Source: Terrimonas ginsenosidimutans
GTDB taxonomy: Bacteria > Bacteroidota > Bacteroidia > Chitinophagales > Chitinophagaceae
Direction: 5' to 3'
DNA length: 64,000 bases
Assembly (NCBI RefSeq): GCF_022012415.1
Contig: NZ_JAKLTR010000022.1
Coordinates: 36,006 to 100,005, forward strand
The stretch's first letter is position 1; each line of letters starts with the position of its first letter. Shown piece after piece: positions 1 to 8,449 of this stretch. The notes beneath the pieces were generated by a model. It ran no database searches, was not told the DNA's origin, and saw nothing but the letters and a program-made list of their open reading frames with translations. The position numbers were made by a program, and so were the translations under genes.

Positions 1-2258
1 GAGGTAAAGGCTTTCTGAATGTCGATATCTTTCACATCATAGCTCAGCGCGATCGCGGGATCTTTTTTATTCAGCCTGGTTGAATAAGAGCCATTGAAGG
101 TCATTTCGCCATCAAGCGCGTTCGCGGAAACATTCTGCAGCTTCACTGTTTCATCTGCAAGGGCGATGGTGCCGTTGATATTGTTGTAATTCACATTGTC
201 GTAAGTTACCTGGCCTGCTTTTGCATTCAATACGAGGTCAAGTCCGCCTGGAACAAGAAAAGGTTCCGCTGAAGCAGGAGCCGGGGTGCTTTCGGCCGTA
301 GTGGCCGTGGTGGCGGTTGTTCCCATCCAGTCGTTCAGGTTCATTTTATCAACGCCAACATTGATCGTTCCCTGTAATGGTTCGTTTTTCAATGCATAAC
401 CGATCAGGTTATTCAACACACCGCTTGCTGTAAAATTGGAGTTGAGATAAGATCCTGAAAGATTCGCGAGAGAAACGGTCTTTGGGTTAAAGTTCAGCTG
501 TGTGCTGCTGATGGCTACGCCGCCGGGGTAGTCTTTCGATGCGTATTTGAACTTGTTGAGGTTAGTAGTACCGGAGAGATTGATCTTATCATACTCTCCT
601 TTATCAATTGCGGTTTTGTTACCTGCGAAGCTTAAGGAAGCGTCCAGCAGGCCTGTCACCGTTGTGCCTGGTTCGAACTGAACAAATTGTTTTACATTAT
701 CAAGGTTAAAGCTACCCTTTGCCGTTCCATTGAAATCAATGGCGGACATTGGCTTTTTCAGGTTCAGTGTGAAGTCGATCGGATCTTTTCCCACTTCTAC
801 ATGTCCTGAGCTGATGTTCACTTCTGTATTATCAGCAGCGCCTCCGGAGTTAGCGATCTGGATCTTCATATTACCGTTCTGTATCGGCTGTGGAAATGCA
901 TCGGAAGAATAGAAGAGTTTTTGGATATCGAGGAAACCGCCGGCGCTGAAATCTCCCTGCTGGGCCTGTAATGCAGCCATTGAGCCCTTCGCAAAAATGT
1001 CGGCACCGATGATCCCTGCCAGCTTGGTATTCCCTTCCAGTTTGACAAATTGTGTTACCTGTGAAAGATCTAGTTTACCTTTTGCCACTGCATCAATATA
1101 CTGGATGGTCCCGGGATTTTTGAAGATGAATTTAATATCAAATGGATCATTTCCCATTTCCAGGTGTCCTTTAGAAAGGTTGATGACGGTGTTATCCATC
1201 TGGCCATCTTTATTACTGGCCCGCAAGGCGATCTGGATATTTTTTACCGGCTTGGGAAGATCGGGGTATTGAAAGAATCCATCTTTTATCTCCAGGTTTA
1301 CATCATACGCTGGTAATTGAACCGGGCTGTAGGTTCCTTTTACAAAGCCGTTAAAAGCCGCACTGCCTGTGGTCTTGATCTTATCGAAATCATTTTTATA
1401 CACAGCGGGTATCATGGAGAGGATATCTTTAAAATCATTGGAAGGTGATTTGAAGTTGATATCCATGTTATAGGTTGTATCGTTCACCAGTTGAAAAAAT
1501 CCGTCAGCCGAAAGTTTCAGGTTATTGAGGTTGATATCGTCCGTTTTGAAAGTGTATTTGCTTGTTCGGTTGTCTATTTCGATGTCAGCCCCAACCCCTG
1601 TTTGCGTTTGTGCGAGATAAGGCACACCAGCATAGTTAAAGGTTACACCGTCGGCTTTTGTTTGGGTAGACAGCGTGAATACGTCCTGGGTAAAGTCGCC
1701 ACTTCCGGAGTGGTTCAATCCTTTGATCTCAGCACTCATGCCCGCGGTCTTATCTTCATAATAGATATAGCCATTATTGATCTCATACCTGCTGAGACTC
1801 ATTTTGAATGCGGAGGCGGAGGTGTCCGATGAGGTTGTGGTATCGGAAGACGGTTTGGTAATATCCCAGTTAGCTTTTCCTTCTTTTGTAACCAGTGCAT
1901 GGATCCTCGGTGATTCGAGGAAGATGCCTGAAACCTGGATATCTTTTCCTTTGATCACGCTGATCAGGTTGGCGGAGACATCGATATTTTTTGCTGACAC
2001 GAGGGTATCGCCGGCGAATTCATTGGTACCAACAACGGAGAGATCTTCCAGGCCGATAGACACTTTAGGAAAATGCCTGAAGAGCGAAATGCTGACGTCT
2101 TTGAAATCGACGCTGGCTGTAAGATTGTTATTGATCTCTTTCTTGACCAGGTTAGTGATCTGTTTTTTAAATACGATCGGAATGATGAAAGCTGCCGCGA
2201 TCAGCACCAACAAAACAATACCTGTAATTTTTAAAACCTTTCTGATAATCCTTTTCAT
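1..2258 (-). CDS. AsmA-like membrane-anchored protein, 3' end outside window
   Basis: The frame opens with an ATG at 2258 and stays open for 752 codons to the window edge, so the C-terminus is missing. Residues 8-28 form one hydrophobic segment (LLVLIAAAFIIPIVF), the usual N-terminal anchor of AsmA-like proteins, followed by a long beta-rich periplasmic region with the opening typical of Bacteroidota members (KVSIGLEDLSVVG). A Ser/Thr/Asp-rich linker lies near residues 138-150. Two blocks of about 100 residues are visibly duplicated: GHLEMGNDPFDIKF (around base 1150) and GHVEVGKDPIDFTL (around base 790), each followed by a KGxxxLxxVxQFV segment. AsmA/TamB-type proteins are linked to outer-membrane biogenesis and lipid transport; that role here is inferred from family. 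It is transcribed away from trmH and is the last minus-strand gene at this edge. Confidence 0.85.
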   Translation of the reverse strand, partial: MKRIIRKVLKITGIVLLVLIAAAFIIPIVFKKQITNLVKKEINNNLTASVDFKDVSISLFRHFPKVSIGLEDLSVVGTNEFAGDTLVSAKNIDVSANLISVIKGKDIQVSGIFLESPRIHALVTKEGKANWDITKPSSDTTTSSDTSASAFKMSLSRYEINNGYIYYEDKTAGMSAEIKGLNHSGSGDFTQDVFTLSTQTKADGVTFNYAGVPYLAQTQTGVGADIEIDNRTSKYTFKTDDINLNNLKLSADGFFQLVNDTTYNMDINFKSPSNDFKDILSMIPAVYKNDFDKIKTTGSAAFNGFVKGTYSPVQLPAYDVNLEIKDGFFQYPDLPKPVKNIQIALRASNKDGQMDNTVINLSKGHLEMGNDPFDIKFIFKNPGTIQYIDAVAKGKLDLSQVTQFVKLEGNTKLAGIIGADIFAKGSMAALQAQQGDFSAGGFLDIQKLFYSSDAFPQPIQNGNMKIQIANSGGAADNTEVNISSGHVEVGKDPIDFTLNLKKPMSAIDFNGTAKGSFNLDNVKQFVQFEPGTTVTGLLDASLSFAGNKTAIDKGEYDKINLSGTTNLNKFKYASKDYPGGVAISSTQLNFNPKTVSLANLSGSYLNSNFTASGVLNNLIGYALKNEPLQGTINVGVDKMNLNDWMGTTATTATTAESTPAPASAEPFLVPGGLDLVLNAKAGQVTYDNVNYNNINGTIALADETVKLQNVSANALDGEMTFNGSYSTRLNKKDPAIALSYDVKDIDIQKAFT

Positions 2259-2453
2259 AGCAAAATTGGCTTGATATAAGAGCAAGATAAAAAAACTATC
2301 GCAAATCGTTTAGGATCAATGTGTCTCATATCCGCATTTTAGTAAAAATCCGGGAGGGGAGGCGGAGATCCACGGAAAAGAGGCATAGCTGCCGCTGCCA
2401 GCTGATCCACCAGCTACTAAACAACCATCGTTCCAAACCCGTAATTTCGCCAT

Positions 2454-3071
2454 ATGACCCCTGAAAGAAAAGCGAAGTTTGAATCAGTGTTGTCTCACCG
2501 GCAACCTGATCTTACGATCGTTCTGGAAAATGTGTTCGACCCCCATAATATTTCAGCTGTGATGCGTACCTGCGATGCTGTGGGCGTGCAGGATATTTAT
2601 ATTCTTAATACGCGTATTCCCCGGCATAAAAAATGGGGAACGAAGAGTTCTTCAAGCGCGGCGAAATGGCTGACGGTCCACCAGTTTGAAGATCTTGATG
2701 CCTGTGTGGCACAACTCCGGTCAAGGTATAAACGCATTTTAACGACACATCTCAGCAGCGACGCGGTAAGTTTACATCATATAGATTTTACGGACAGTAT
2801 TGCGCTCGTATTTGGGAATGAGCATAGCGGTGTAACGGATGAAATGCGGGCACTGGCAGACGGCAACTTTATTATTCCGCAGGTTGGAATTATCCGGTCT
2901 CTCAATATCAGCGTGGCGTGTGCCGTTACATTGTACGAAGCATTCCGGCAGAAGAACGAAGCTGGTTTTTATGCTCAGCGAAGGATGGAAGATGAACAAT
3001 ATCATCACCTGATGGAAGAATGGAAAGGGTGGAATGCCAGGGCTGAAGCACAAAACGGGGAAGAAGACTGA
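2454..3071 (+). CDS. trmH: TrmH-family tRNA (guanosine-2'-O)-methyltransferase
   Basis: SPOUT-class methyltransferase that uses S-adenosylmethionine to 2'-O-methylate a guanosine; TrmH acts on G18 of tRNA. All three SpoU motifs are present: motif 1 LENVFDPHNISAVMRTCDA (24-42, with Arg38 the likely catalytic residue), motif 2 VFGNEHSGV (119-127) and motif 3 IPQVGIIRSLNISVA (141-155), closed by the trefoil-knot LYEAFRQ helix. At 205 residues it is close to E. coli TrmH and lacks the N-terminal extension of TrmB/RlmB-type enzymes. The ATG at 2454 follows a near-consensus -7 element (TAATTTCG) by a few bases, suggesting a very short leader. The thioredoxin gene follows after 24 bp and may be cotranscribed. 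Other 2'-O-methyl targets cannot be excluded. Confidence 0.9.
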   Translation: MTPERKAKFESVLSHRQPDLTIVLENVFDPHNISAVMRTCDAVGVQDIYILNTRIPRHKKWGTKSSSSAAKWLTVHQFEDLDACVAQLRSRYKRILTTHLSSDAVSLHHIDFTDSIALVFGNEHSGVTDEMRALADGNFIIPQVGIIRSLNISVACAVTLYEAFRQKNEAGFYAQRRMEDEQYHHLMEEWKGWNARAEAQNGEED

Positions 3072-3095
3072 TCTTTGATCTTTTAAAAGAATACT

Positions 3096-3581
3096 ATGCG
3101 TGGAAAATACCTGTTGCTGGCCTGTATCTGTCTGAGTGTGATCACAAATACAGAAGCTCAACATACTAAAAGCGTAAAGATCACTGACCTCGAAAAGACG
3201 ATCGCGGAAAGTAATACACCGTTGATCATTAATTTCTGGGCCACTTATTGTATTCCCTGTATCGCGGAAATGCCGGCCTTTGAAAAACTGGCGGCGAAGT
3301 ACAAGAACAAAGGAGTGAAACTGCTGTTTGTTTCTCTTGATATGCAGGATGATTATCCGGCGAAGGTGGACAGCTTTATCAAGAAACGGAAAATACAGAA
3401 CCCAACCGTTTGGCTTGATGAAACCAATGCGGATTATTTCTGTCCGAAAGTAGACCCCAAATGGTCAGGAGCTATTCCGGCCACTTTATTTATCCATACA
3501 AAAAAGAATTACCGGCGCTTCTTCGAAAAGGAGTTTTCCGAGGAAGAGCTGGAAAAAGAAATCATGGCTATACTGCGGTAA
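3096..3581 (+). CDS. TlpA-like secreted thioredoxin-fold oxidoreductase
   Basis: Thiol-disulfide oxidoreductase of the TlpA/ResA/AhpC-TSA group. A signal peptide is seen at residues 1-21 (LLLACICLSVITNTEA), followed by the thioredoxin fold with the redox motif WATYCIPC (Cys52 and Cys55) in the usual FWATYC context. The cis-proline segment is AIPATLFI near residue 127. Length (161 aa) is right for a single thioredoxin domain without extra modules. It would act in the periplasm, reducing or isomerising disulfides, possibly in cytochrome c maturation; the substrate is unknown. It starts 24 bp after trmH. A 13-bp inverted repeat lies in the spacer downstream. Confidence 0.85.
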   Translation: MRGKYLLLACICLSVITNTEAQHTKSVKITDLEKTIAESNTPLIINFWATYCIPCIAEMPAFEKLAAKYKNKGVKLLFVSLDMQDDYPAKVDSFIKKRKIQNPTVWLDETNADYFCPKVDPKWSGAIPATLFIHTKKNYRRFFEKEFSEEELEKEIMAILR

Positions 3582-3606
3582 AGAGTTTTGGTGCGACAAG
3601 GTTAAT

Positions 3607-3699
3607 CGATGGCCGAAGGCCTTCTGAAAGGATGAACCTTATTTCTCTTCCTGATAATTTAACGATTTTACGCGATAAAGGCTTTCCCTTCGGCCATCG
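3607..3699. repeat. Inverted repeat with GATGGCC-type words
   Basis: Perfect 13-bp arms CGATGGCCGAAGG at 3607-3619 and its complement at 3687-3699, with a 67-bp spacer. It lies between the converging thioredoxin gene and the small membrane protein gene. The same words (GATGGCCGA) recur in another inverted repeat at 30299-30409. The long spacer argues against a classical terminator hairpin. Confidence 0.6.
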
Positions 3700-3740
3700 G
3701 GCTTGACCTGGTTTATATTTTCAAGGGTACTCCAGTAGGA

Positions 3741-3938
3741 TCACCTGTTTTCTTCCGCTTCCATTTCCTGCTTCATTTTTGCCAGCAGGTATAAGAAATA
3801 AACCGCGGCACCGAGGCTTGTGATACAAAGAACAAGGCCGAGACTGCTTCCTGATTGAATACTTTTAGCCATGGCGAAACCTACCATTGCCATAAAACCA
3901 AGAATGATAAGACGATTAAGACCGACGTTGGATAACAT
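3741..3938 (-). CDS. Small two-helix membrane protein, unknown function
   Basis: A 65-residue hydrophobic protein with two probable membrane helices (LIILGFMAMVGFAMA at 9-23 and LGLVLCITSLGAAVYFLYLLA at 33-53) and a short charged tail (KMKQEMEAEENR). I choose the ATG at 3938. The frame extends upstream to 4088, but that part runs through the terminator of the redoxin gene and is polar, so it is unlikely to be translated. I do not recognise a family. It lies downstream of the redoxin gene and is separated from it by a strong terminator, so it probably has its own promoter. Confidence 0.55.
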   Translation of the reverse strand: MLSNVGLNRLIILGFMAMVGFAMAKSIQSGSSLGLVLCITSLGAAVYFLYLLAKMKQEMEAEENR

Positions 3939-4016
3939 AAGCTTGATTTTGGGTTTAGAAATGATGTGTTGGTATTCACTTGGATGCCATGCGAAAAAAA
4001 ATCCATAAAACTGCAC

Positions 4017-4052
4017 AAAAAAAATCGGCGGACATTGTCCGCCGATTTTTTT
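4017..4052 (-). terminator. Rho-independent terminator of the redoxin gene
   Basis: Stem of 12 bp (AATCGGCGGACA and its complement) flanked by A and T runs, 8 bp beyond the redoxin stop codon on the minus strand. The symmetric A/T tracts would allow bidirectional use. Confidence 0.85.
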
Positions 4053-4059
4053 GAAGTCT

Positions 4060-4668
4060 TTACTTTGTCCGTTTAATGGTACAGCCAACTGATTTGGTGG
4101 TTGGTGTTTCGATCGACTTGCCGGTCACCAGTTCATTGATCGCGATATCCAGGTGTTTGCGGCCAACCTGGTCGGCTGCATTGGGATTATCATCGATCGC
4201 GCCATGATAAACGAGTTTATTGTTCTTGTCGAACAGGAATACTTCCGGCGTGCGGGTTGCTCCAAATGCATCAGCCATTGCGGAGTTATTGTCAACCACA
4301 TAGTTGAAGTCATAGCCCTGCTCTTTGGCATAGGACTGCATATCTTCATAAGAGTCGCCGGCAGTTCGGGTAGCCTCGTTCGGGTTCAGCAGGATCACGC
4401 CAATGTTCTTGCCGGCGGCCAGTTTGGCGGCGTCAAGCGTTCTTGATTGATATTTTTTCACAACAGGGCAGGTATTGCAGCTAAACATCACCAGCAGGCC
4501 GTTCTTCTTCATGGCATCTTTGAATGATACTTCCTTGCCGGTAATATCCTTCATTTTTGTTTCAGCAGAGGGAAGGGTAGAGCCAATGGTAAGCGGATCT
4601 GAAATCGATTTGAAAGCCATAAAGGCAATCGCTGCAACAGGCAGGGCGGCCATAAGGATCTTTTTCAT
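4060..4668 (-). CDS. Redoxin-domain thioredoxin-like protein, exported
   Basis: A thioredoxin-fold (AhpC/TSA-like) protein of 202 residues. Residues 1-20 form a signal peptide or anchor (ILMAALPVAAIAFMAF). The redox site is MFSCNTCPVV with Cys64 and Cys67, the CxxCP arrangement of a common Bacteroidota redoxin family. TPEVFLFD near 142-149 supplies the cis-proline loop, and a third conserved cysteine sits in the C-terminal SVGCTIK. It is likely a periplasmic peroxiredoxin-like or disulfide-handling enzyme; the substrate is unknown. It ends 8 bp before a strong terminator and starts about 73 bp downstream of the YihY gene, so it is probably a separate unit. Confidence 0.85.
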   Translation of the reverse strand: MKKILMAALPVAAIAFMAFKSISDPLTIGSTLPSAETKMKDITGKEVSFKDAMKKNGLLVMFSCNTCPVVKKYQSRTLDAAKLAAGKNIGVILLNPNEATRTAGDSYEDMQSYAKEQGYDFNYVVDNNSAMADAFGATRTPEVFLFDKNNKLVYHGAIDDNPNAADQVGRKHLDIAINELVTGKSIETPTTKSVGCTIKRTK

Positions 4669-4741
4669 ACTTGCTCGGTTTTAATAATTATTAAATGATC
4701 TTGGTTAAAGTCAGGTTGTATATATCAAAGGTGAGCAAAAA

Positions 4742-5707
4742 TTATGCAGGAAGGTTCCCTCCCGCAAGATTTTTATTCCTTTCATCCACTTCGTACTTCA
4801 GGGAATTTATACTCACATTCAGCTCAAATCCGACCAGCAACACCAGCGAGTTGAAATAGATCAACAACATGAGTATCAGTACAGTACTGATAGACCCGTA
4901 GAGTTCATTATAATTAGAGAAGTTGCTGACCCAATAGGAGAATCCGGCTGTGAACACGATCATGAGAAATGCCGCCAGTATGGATCCGGGGTTGATCAGC
5001 CGCCATCTTTTATGAACGGCCGGCGCATACCGGTAAATAAAGGAAATAGAGAAGAAGAACATGGCAACGATCAGCAGCCAGCGCAGATTGTGGATCAGGG
5101 AGATCACGGTTTCATTGGTGATGCCGAGCCATCTCAATACGGCGCCCTGCATGATCAGTAAAATGATCGTGATAAAGAACAAGATGAACAGTATAAATGT
5201 GAGCCGCAGCGCCATGCTCCGCTGGTGGAGGCCTTTTCTTTTTTTAAAACCGACATAGTTTTTGTCAAATGAACGCATGATCCCCATGATGGCATTTGAG
5301 GAGAAGAACATGGCAAGGATAAAACCGGTTGATAAGAGACCTGTGCGCGGTTTATTCAGGATGTCTGATAAAAAGGTGATCAATCCATGGTTGTTCTTTT
5401 CTCCCGGTACTACATCCCTGATCAGGGAGAACATCTGAAAGATGAATTGCTTTGAGATGGGCAGATAGGGAATGAGTGTAAACAAAAAGATCACCGCAGG
5501 GGGGATGGCCATTGTGAAGTTGAACGCGATAGCTGAGGCTCTTTCGGTAAACCCGGTTTTTTTCATCTGTTCCATAAAGAAGCGGATCACATCATACAGG
5601 GGAATGCCCTGGAAGCCGGGAAGGATGACCTTCTTGCTTTTCCTGACGAGGAAACTGGCTGGCTCTGAAGTGATCAGTTCTCTTTTAAACCGGGTGATGA
5701 TCTTCAT
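4742..5707 (-). CDS. YihY/BrkB-family inner-membrane protein
   Basis: A 321-residue polytopic protein of the YihY/virulence-factor BrkB family. The family hallmark GFTERASAIAFNFTMAIPPAVIF-like segment (residues 52-74) is present, with five to six hydrophobic stretches to residue 300 and an IYFNSLVLLVGFELN segment near the end. Once annotated as RNase BN, the family is now regarded as membrane proteins of uncertain function, possibly transport. Its start is 5 bp from the mltG stop, so it is very likely the last gene of the miaB-to-mltG unit. Assignment rests on overall pattern. Confidence 0.85.
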   Translation of the reverse strand: MKIITRFKRELITSEPASFLVRKSKKVILPGFQGIPLYDVIRFFMEQMKKTGFTERASAIAFNFTMAIPPAVIFLFTLIPYLPISKQFIFQMFSLIRDVVPGEKNNHGLITFLSDILNKPRTGLLSTGFILAMFFSSNAIMGIMRSFDKNYVGFKKRKGLHQRSMALRLTFILFILFFITIILLIMQGAVLRWLGITNETVISLIHNLRWLLIVAMFFFSISFIYRYAPAVHKRWRLINPGSILAAFLMIVFTAGFSYWVSNFSNYNELYGSISTVLILMLLIYFNSLVLLVGFELNVSINSLKYEVDERNKNLAGGNLPA

Positions 5708-5712
5708 GTTTC

Positions 5713-6723
5713 TTATTTCACGTTGCGGTTATTCAATTCCTTTTGATAAAGACGGGCATAGGCCATATGGTCTTTATAATTACTGGTGAACACGTGTGTT
5801 CCGTCAAAAGCAGCACTTGCTACAAAGTAGATATAATCCGTCTTCGGCGCATTCAATACTGCATCGATGGTATGTTCTGCAGGTGTACAGATCGGGCCTG
5901 GGGGGAGGCCTTTATTCATGTATGTATTGTAAGGCGATGGAGTAAGCAATTGCTTTTCATAAATACGTTTCAGAGCGAAGTTGCGCATTGCGAACTTAAC
6001 GGTTGGATCTGCCTGTAAGGGCATGCCGGTCCTGATGCGGTTAAGATAAACGCTGGCGATATTTGGCCTGTCAGATGCCGCGTTCGTCTCTTCATCTATA
6101 ATAGAAGCAAGTGTGGAGACCTGTGCCGGAGTCAACCCGAGGCTGTCTGCTTTCGTTTTGCGTTCATTTGTCCAGAATGTTTTCCAGGCTGTATTGAATT
6201 CCCGGAAGATCCTGGAAGGGGATGTATTCCATTTCATTTCGTAGGTGAGTGGCATGACCATCACCATAACGTTGTTTGTATCCAACCCGAACTGCTTCAG
6301 GGAATCGGGATCATTCATGAAAGCCAGTATGTCGGTGGAATCGCATTCAAGTGCACGTCCCATCCGGCCTGCCAGGACTTCGCGTGTCCGGAATTTGGTG
6401 ATGACGATGCTTACCGGGCTTTGCGTTCCGTTTTTGAGTTTTCTTACCAGGCCGATCAGGCTCATGCCTTTTGTGATCTCATAGCGTCCCGGTTTGATCG
6501 TGCTGTAGCCGGCCATTTTTGCGGCAATGCCAAACCAGGTCTTGCTTCCTATGATCTCATTTTTTACAAGGCTGTCGGTGACATCATTATAGGTTGCGCC
6601 TGTGCGGACGTACAGGTATTTGTTTTCAGGAGAATGAACAGCAGGTCCAAAGAATGTCCATCCGAAAAAGACAACAAGCAGAAGGATAATACCGGCAGCA
6701 ATAAGAAGTATTTTCTTTTTCAT
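5713..6723 (-). CDS. mltG: Endolytic murein transglycosylase MltG (YceG-like)
   Basis: MltG cleaves nascent glycan strands at the inner membrane and is thought to set their length. Residues 4-22 are a membrane anchor (ILLIAAGIILLLVVFFGW), followed by a LysM-like segment and the YceG catalytic domain with TYEMKWNTS, ASIIDEET, LQADPTVKFA and NKGLPPGPI. In E. coli the catalytic motif reads ASIVEKET; here the first acidic position is Asp and two Glu follow (residues 210-212). I place the start at the ATG at 6723; the frame continues seven codons up to a TTG that overlaps the secG terminator. At 336 residues it is of normal length. It lies between secG and the YihY gene. Confidence 0.92.
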   Translation of the reverse strand: MKKKILLIAAGIILLLVVFFGWTFFGPAVHSPENKYLYVRTGATYNDVTDSLVKNEIIGSKTWFGIAAKMAGYSTIKPGRYEITKGMSLIGLVRKLKNGTQSPVSIVITKFRTREVLAGRMGRALECDSTDILAFMNDPDSLKQFGLDTNNVMVMVMPLTYEMKWNTSPSRIFREFNTAWKTFWTNERKTKADSLGLTPAQVSTLASIIDEETNAASDRPNIASVYLNRIRTGMPLQADPTVKFAMRNFALKRIYEKQLLTPSPYNTYMNKGLPPGPICTPAEHTIDAVLNAPKTDYIYFVASAAFDGTHVFTSNYKDHMAYARLYQKELNNRNVK

Positions 6724-6744
6724 AGTTGCGGACAAATTAAACAA

Positions 6745-6772
6745 AAAACCCTGTCTTTTCAGACAGGGTTTT
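6745..6772 (-). terminator. Terminator or attenuator after secG
   Basis: Stem AAAACCCTGTCT with its exact complement (12 bp), 4-base loop, followed on the minus strand by a T-rich tract (TTTTTTGTTT). It lies 20 bp after the secG stop and 22 bp before the mltG ATG, so mltG expression from the upstream operon would be reduced or mltG has its own promoter. Confidence 0.85.
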
Positions 6773-6792
6773 AAATATTATGTTACGATAAC

Positions 6793-7152
6793 TTATTTAG
6801 GAACGCTATCGCCAGTTGGTGCTGCAGGGAAAGTAGTGGTGCTGCTGGATGGTGCCTGAGAACCAGCAGGAGCCGGAGCGCCTGTTGCTTTATCGATGCT
6901 GTTTGGCAGGCCATCGCCACCGTCACCATTGCGGATGAAGAGGGCAGAGACGAGGCAAAGAACGCCGATGATGCCAGCGAAGATCCAGGTTCCTTTTTCC
7001 AATACGTCCGTGGTTTGTTTTACACCCATGAACTGGTTGCTGAAACCAGCGATATTTCCCGCCAGACCACCACCTTTCGGGTTCTGGATCAAAACGAAAA
7101 GCGCCAGTACAACTGAAGCCAGAATAACCAGGATCACAAATAAGATAGACAT
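6793..7152 (-). CDS. secG: SecG, protein-export membrane subunit
   Basis: Small subunit of the SecYEG translocon. Two membrane helices are visible (residues 3-22 and 55-73) around the conserved cytosolic loop VLIQNPKGGGLAG (20-32). The tail from residue 88 is low-complexity Ala/Pro/Ser/Thr, as is common in Bacteroidota SecG. Length (119 aa) fits the family. It starts 1 bp after the stop of the upstream TPR protein gene, indicating tight cotranscription, and is followed by a strong terminator. Confidence 0.93.
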   Translation of the reverse strand: MSILFVILVILASVVLALFVLIQNPKGGGLAGNIAGFSNQFMGVKQTTDVLEKGTWIFAGIIGVLCLVSALFIRNGDGGDGLPNSIDKATGAPAPAGSQAPSSSTTTFPAAPTGDSVPK

Positions 7153-7153
7153 G

Positions 7154-8221
7154 TCACAATTGCTTTAAATGTTCGATTTTGGCTGCAAAATAAGCGTTTT
7201 TGTCTGGATCAAGCAAACTTAATTTTTTGTATAACTCTATCGCTTTTACTGTATTGCCTTGTTTTTCCCATACTTCCGCCATTGCCTCGGTCACAACGGC
7301 CGGATCTGCAATGGAAACCTGGGCCATTTGTTCCACTTTTTTCTCTTCCTGGCGGGTTGCTCCCACAGACATTTCTGCGTCTGGTACTTTTTTGAGCGTT
7401 TTCAGCCATTCCGTAAAGCTTCTGAGCTGCAGGCTCAGGCGATCTTTCGGTTTGTCATCATCTTTGAACCGGATCCCCTGGGACGCAAAGTAATCCACCG
7501 TGTGATAGGGCTCAAAGCTCAGTTCCATTTTGCCTGCCGGAAGCGCTTCGATCTTGAAGGATGGGATGGGAGGCAGGCCTTCCAGTTCGGGCATCTTCTC
7601 CTTTACAATGTCTTCGACAGTTGTTGAAACACCTGCATCTTCTATATTCTCTTCCTCTTCCAGGTCTGCTTCATCCTGCAGAGTAGGCAGTTGAAATTTA
7701 TGTTCAACAACCTGTTTTTCGGGAACCACCTCGTGCGGAACGATCTCTTCAGCTATATCTGTTTCTCCGGGCTCTTCGGCCGACGGCATTTCAAACCTTT
7801 GCTCGATCACTTCCTCTTCTGTAGCCGGTTCTTCCATCACTGTTTCTTCAGGGAGCACAGTGTCTATTGTCTCTTCCTGATATTCTTCCACCGAAACCTG
7901 TTCAATTACTTCTTCTGCTGTTGCCGGCGTTTCCAACACAGTATCCTGCGGGATCACTGTTGCATCATCCGCAAGAGGCTGTTCTACCTGTCCGCTCATC
8001 AATCGGTCAAACCACAGTGAGTTCGGTACAAACAAAGACGCACTTGCGGCGATCTCCTTTGCTTCTTCCTGTTGTTCATCTTTTGTCTTTCTTGCAAGCA
8101 ACACCTGTGCAGGGCCAAAAAAAGGATAGAGGCGCACCATCTTCCGCAATTCAGATTCGCTGCAATCCGCCAGCTTCTCTTTTCCGGTTAGTGCATATGT
8201 CAGTTGAGTGATAGCCTCCAT
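7154..8221 (-). CDS. Acidic protein with C-terminal TPR-like helix pair, unknown function
   Basis: A 355-residue hydrophilic protein with no signal peptide. Residues 1-75 form a predicted helical domain (ESELRKMVRLYPFFGPAQVLLARK). Residues 80-200 are very acidic and partly repetitive, with recurring EEVIEQ/EEP units that look like a disordered linker. Residues 305-355 (AEVWEKQGNTVKAIELYKKLSLLDPDKNAYFAAKIEHL) read as one tetratricopeptide unit. I know the architecture from other Chitinophagaceae secG neighbourhoods but not its function. Coupling to secG (1-bp gap) suggests a link to export or the envelope, which is inference only. Confidence 0.75.
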   Translation of the reverse strand: MEAITQLTYALTGKEKLADCSESELRKMVRLYPFFGPAQVLLARKTKDEQQEEAKEIAASASLFVPNSLWFDRLMSGQVEQPLADDATVIPQDTVLETPATAEEVIEQVSVEEYQEETIDTVLPEETVMEEPATEEEVIEQRFEMPSAEEPGETDIAEEIVPHEVVPEKQVVEHKFQLPTLQDEADLEEEENIEDAGVSTTVEDIVKEKMPELEGLPPIPSFKIEALPAGKMELSFEPYHTVDYFASQGIRFKDDDKPKDRLSLQLRSFTEWLKTLKKVPDAEMSVGATRQEEKKVEQMAQVSIADPAVVTEAMAEVWEKQGNTVKAIELYKKLSLLDPDKNAYFAAKIEHLKQL

Positions 8222-8263
8222 CTGATAAAATTTTAAAAATGCAAATATACACGAATACGCGAA

Positions 8264-8449
8264 AACGCGAATGAATCGCTAATGGCCGCGGATGTTCGCG
8301 AATGCACCCAAATTGCATGGTATATTTCAAATAAGAAAAGAGAGCTATGATGCATAACTCTCTTTTCGTTTCTATAATTTATGTTCACATTTCAGGCTCT
8401 ATTCGCGAACATTCGCGGCCATTCGCGGCTATTCGGGAAACATTCGCGT
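8264..8449. repeat. Nested inverted repeat with CGCGAATG words around a terminator hairpin
   Basis: Left arm 8264-8304 and right arm 8401-8449 are imperfect complements built from CGCGAAT/GGCCGCGAATG words; the right arm abuts the lptE stop codon. Inside lies a 10-bp stem (GAAAAGAGAG at 8335-8344, complement at 8358-8367), a plausible terminator for lptE on the minus strand. Confidence 0.65.
8335..8367 (-). terminator. Hairpin downstream of lptE
   Basis: Ten-bp stem GAAAAGAGAG/CTCTCTTTTC with the T-rich CTTTTCTTATTT reading outward on the minus strand. It sits 83 bp past the lptE stop within the larger inverted repeat. Readthrough to the next gene is possible, since all genes here point the same way. 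Confidence 0.6.

Noticed and set aside
3601..3740. Group of GATGGCC words as a mobile REP-like element
   Set aside because: Only two loci have it in this window and their arms differ in length; there is no RAYT transposase. Kept only as a repeat.
3741..4088. Longer version of the small membrane protein starting at 4088
   Set aside because: The extension runs through the redoxin terminator, so I prefer the ATG at 3938.
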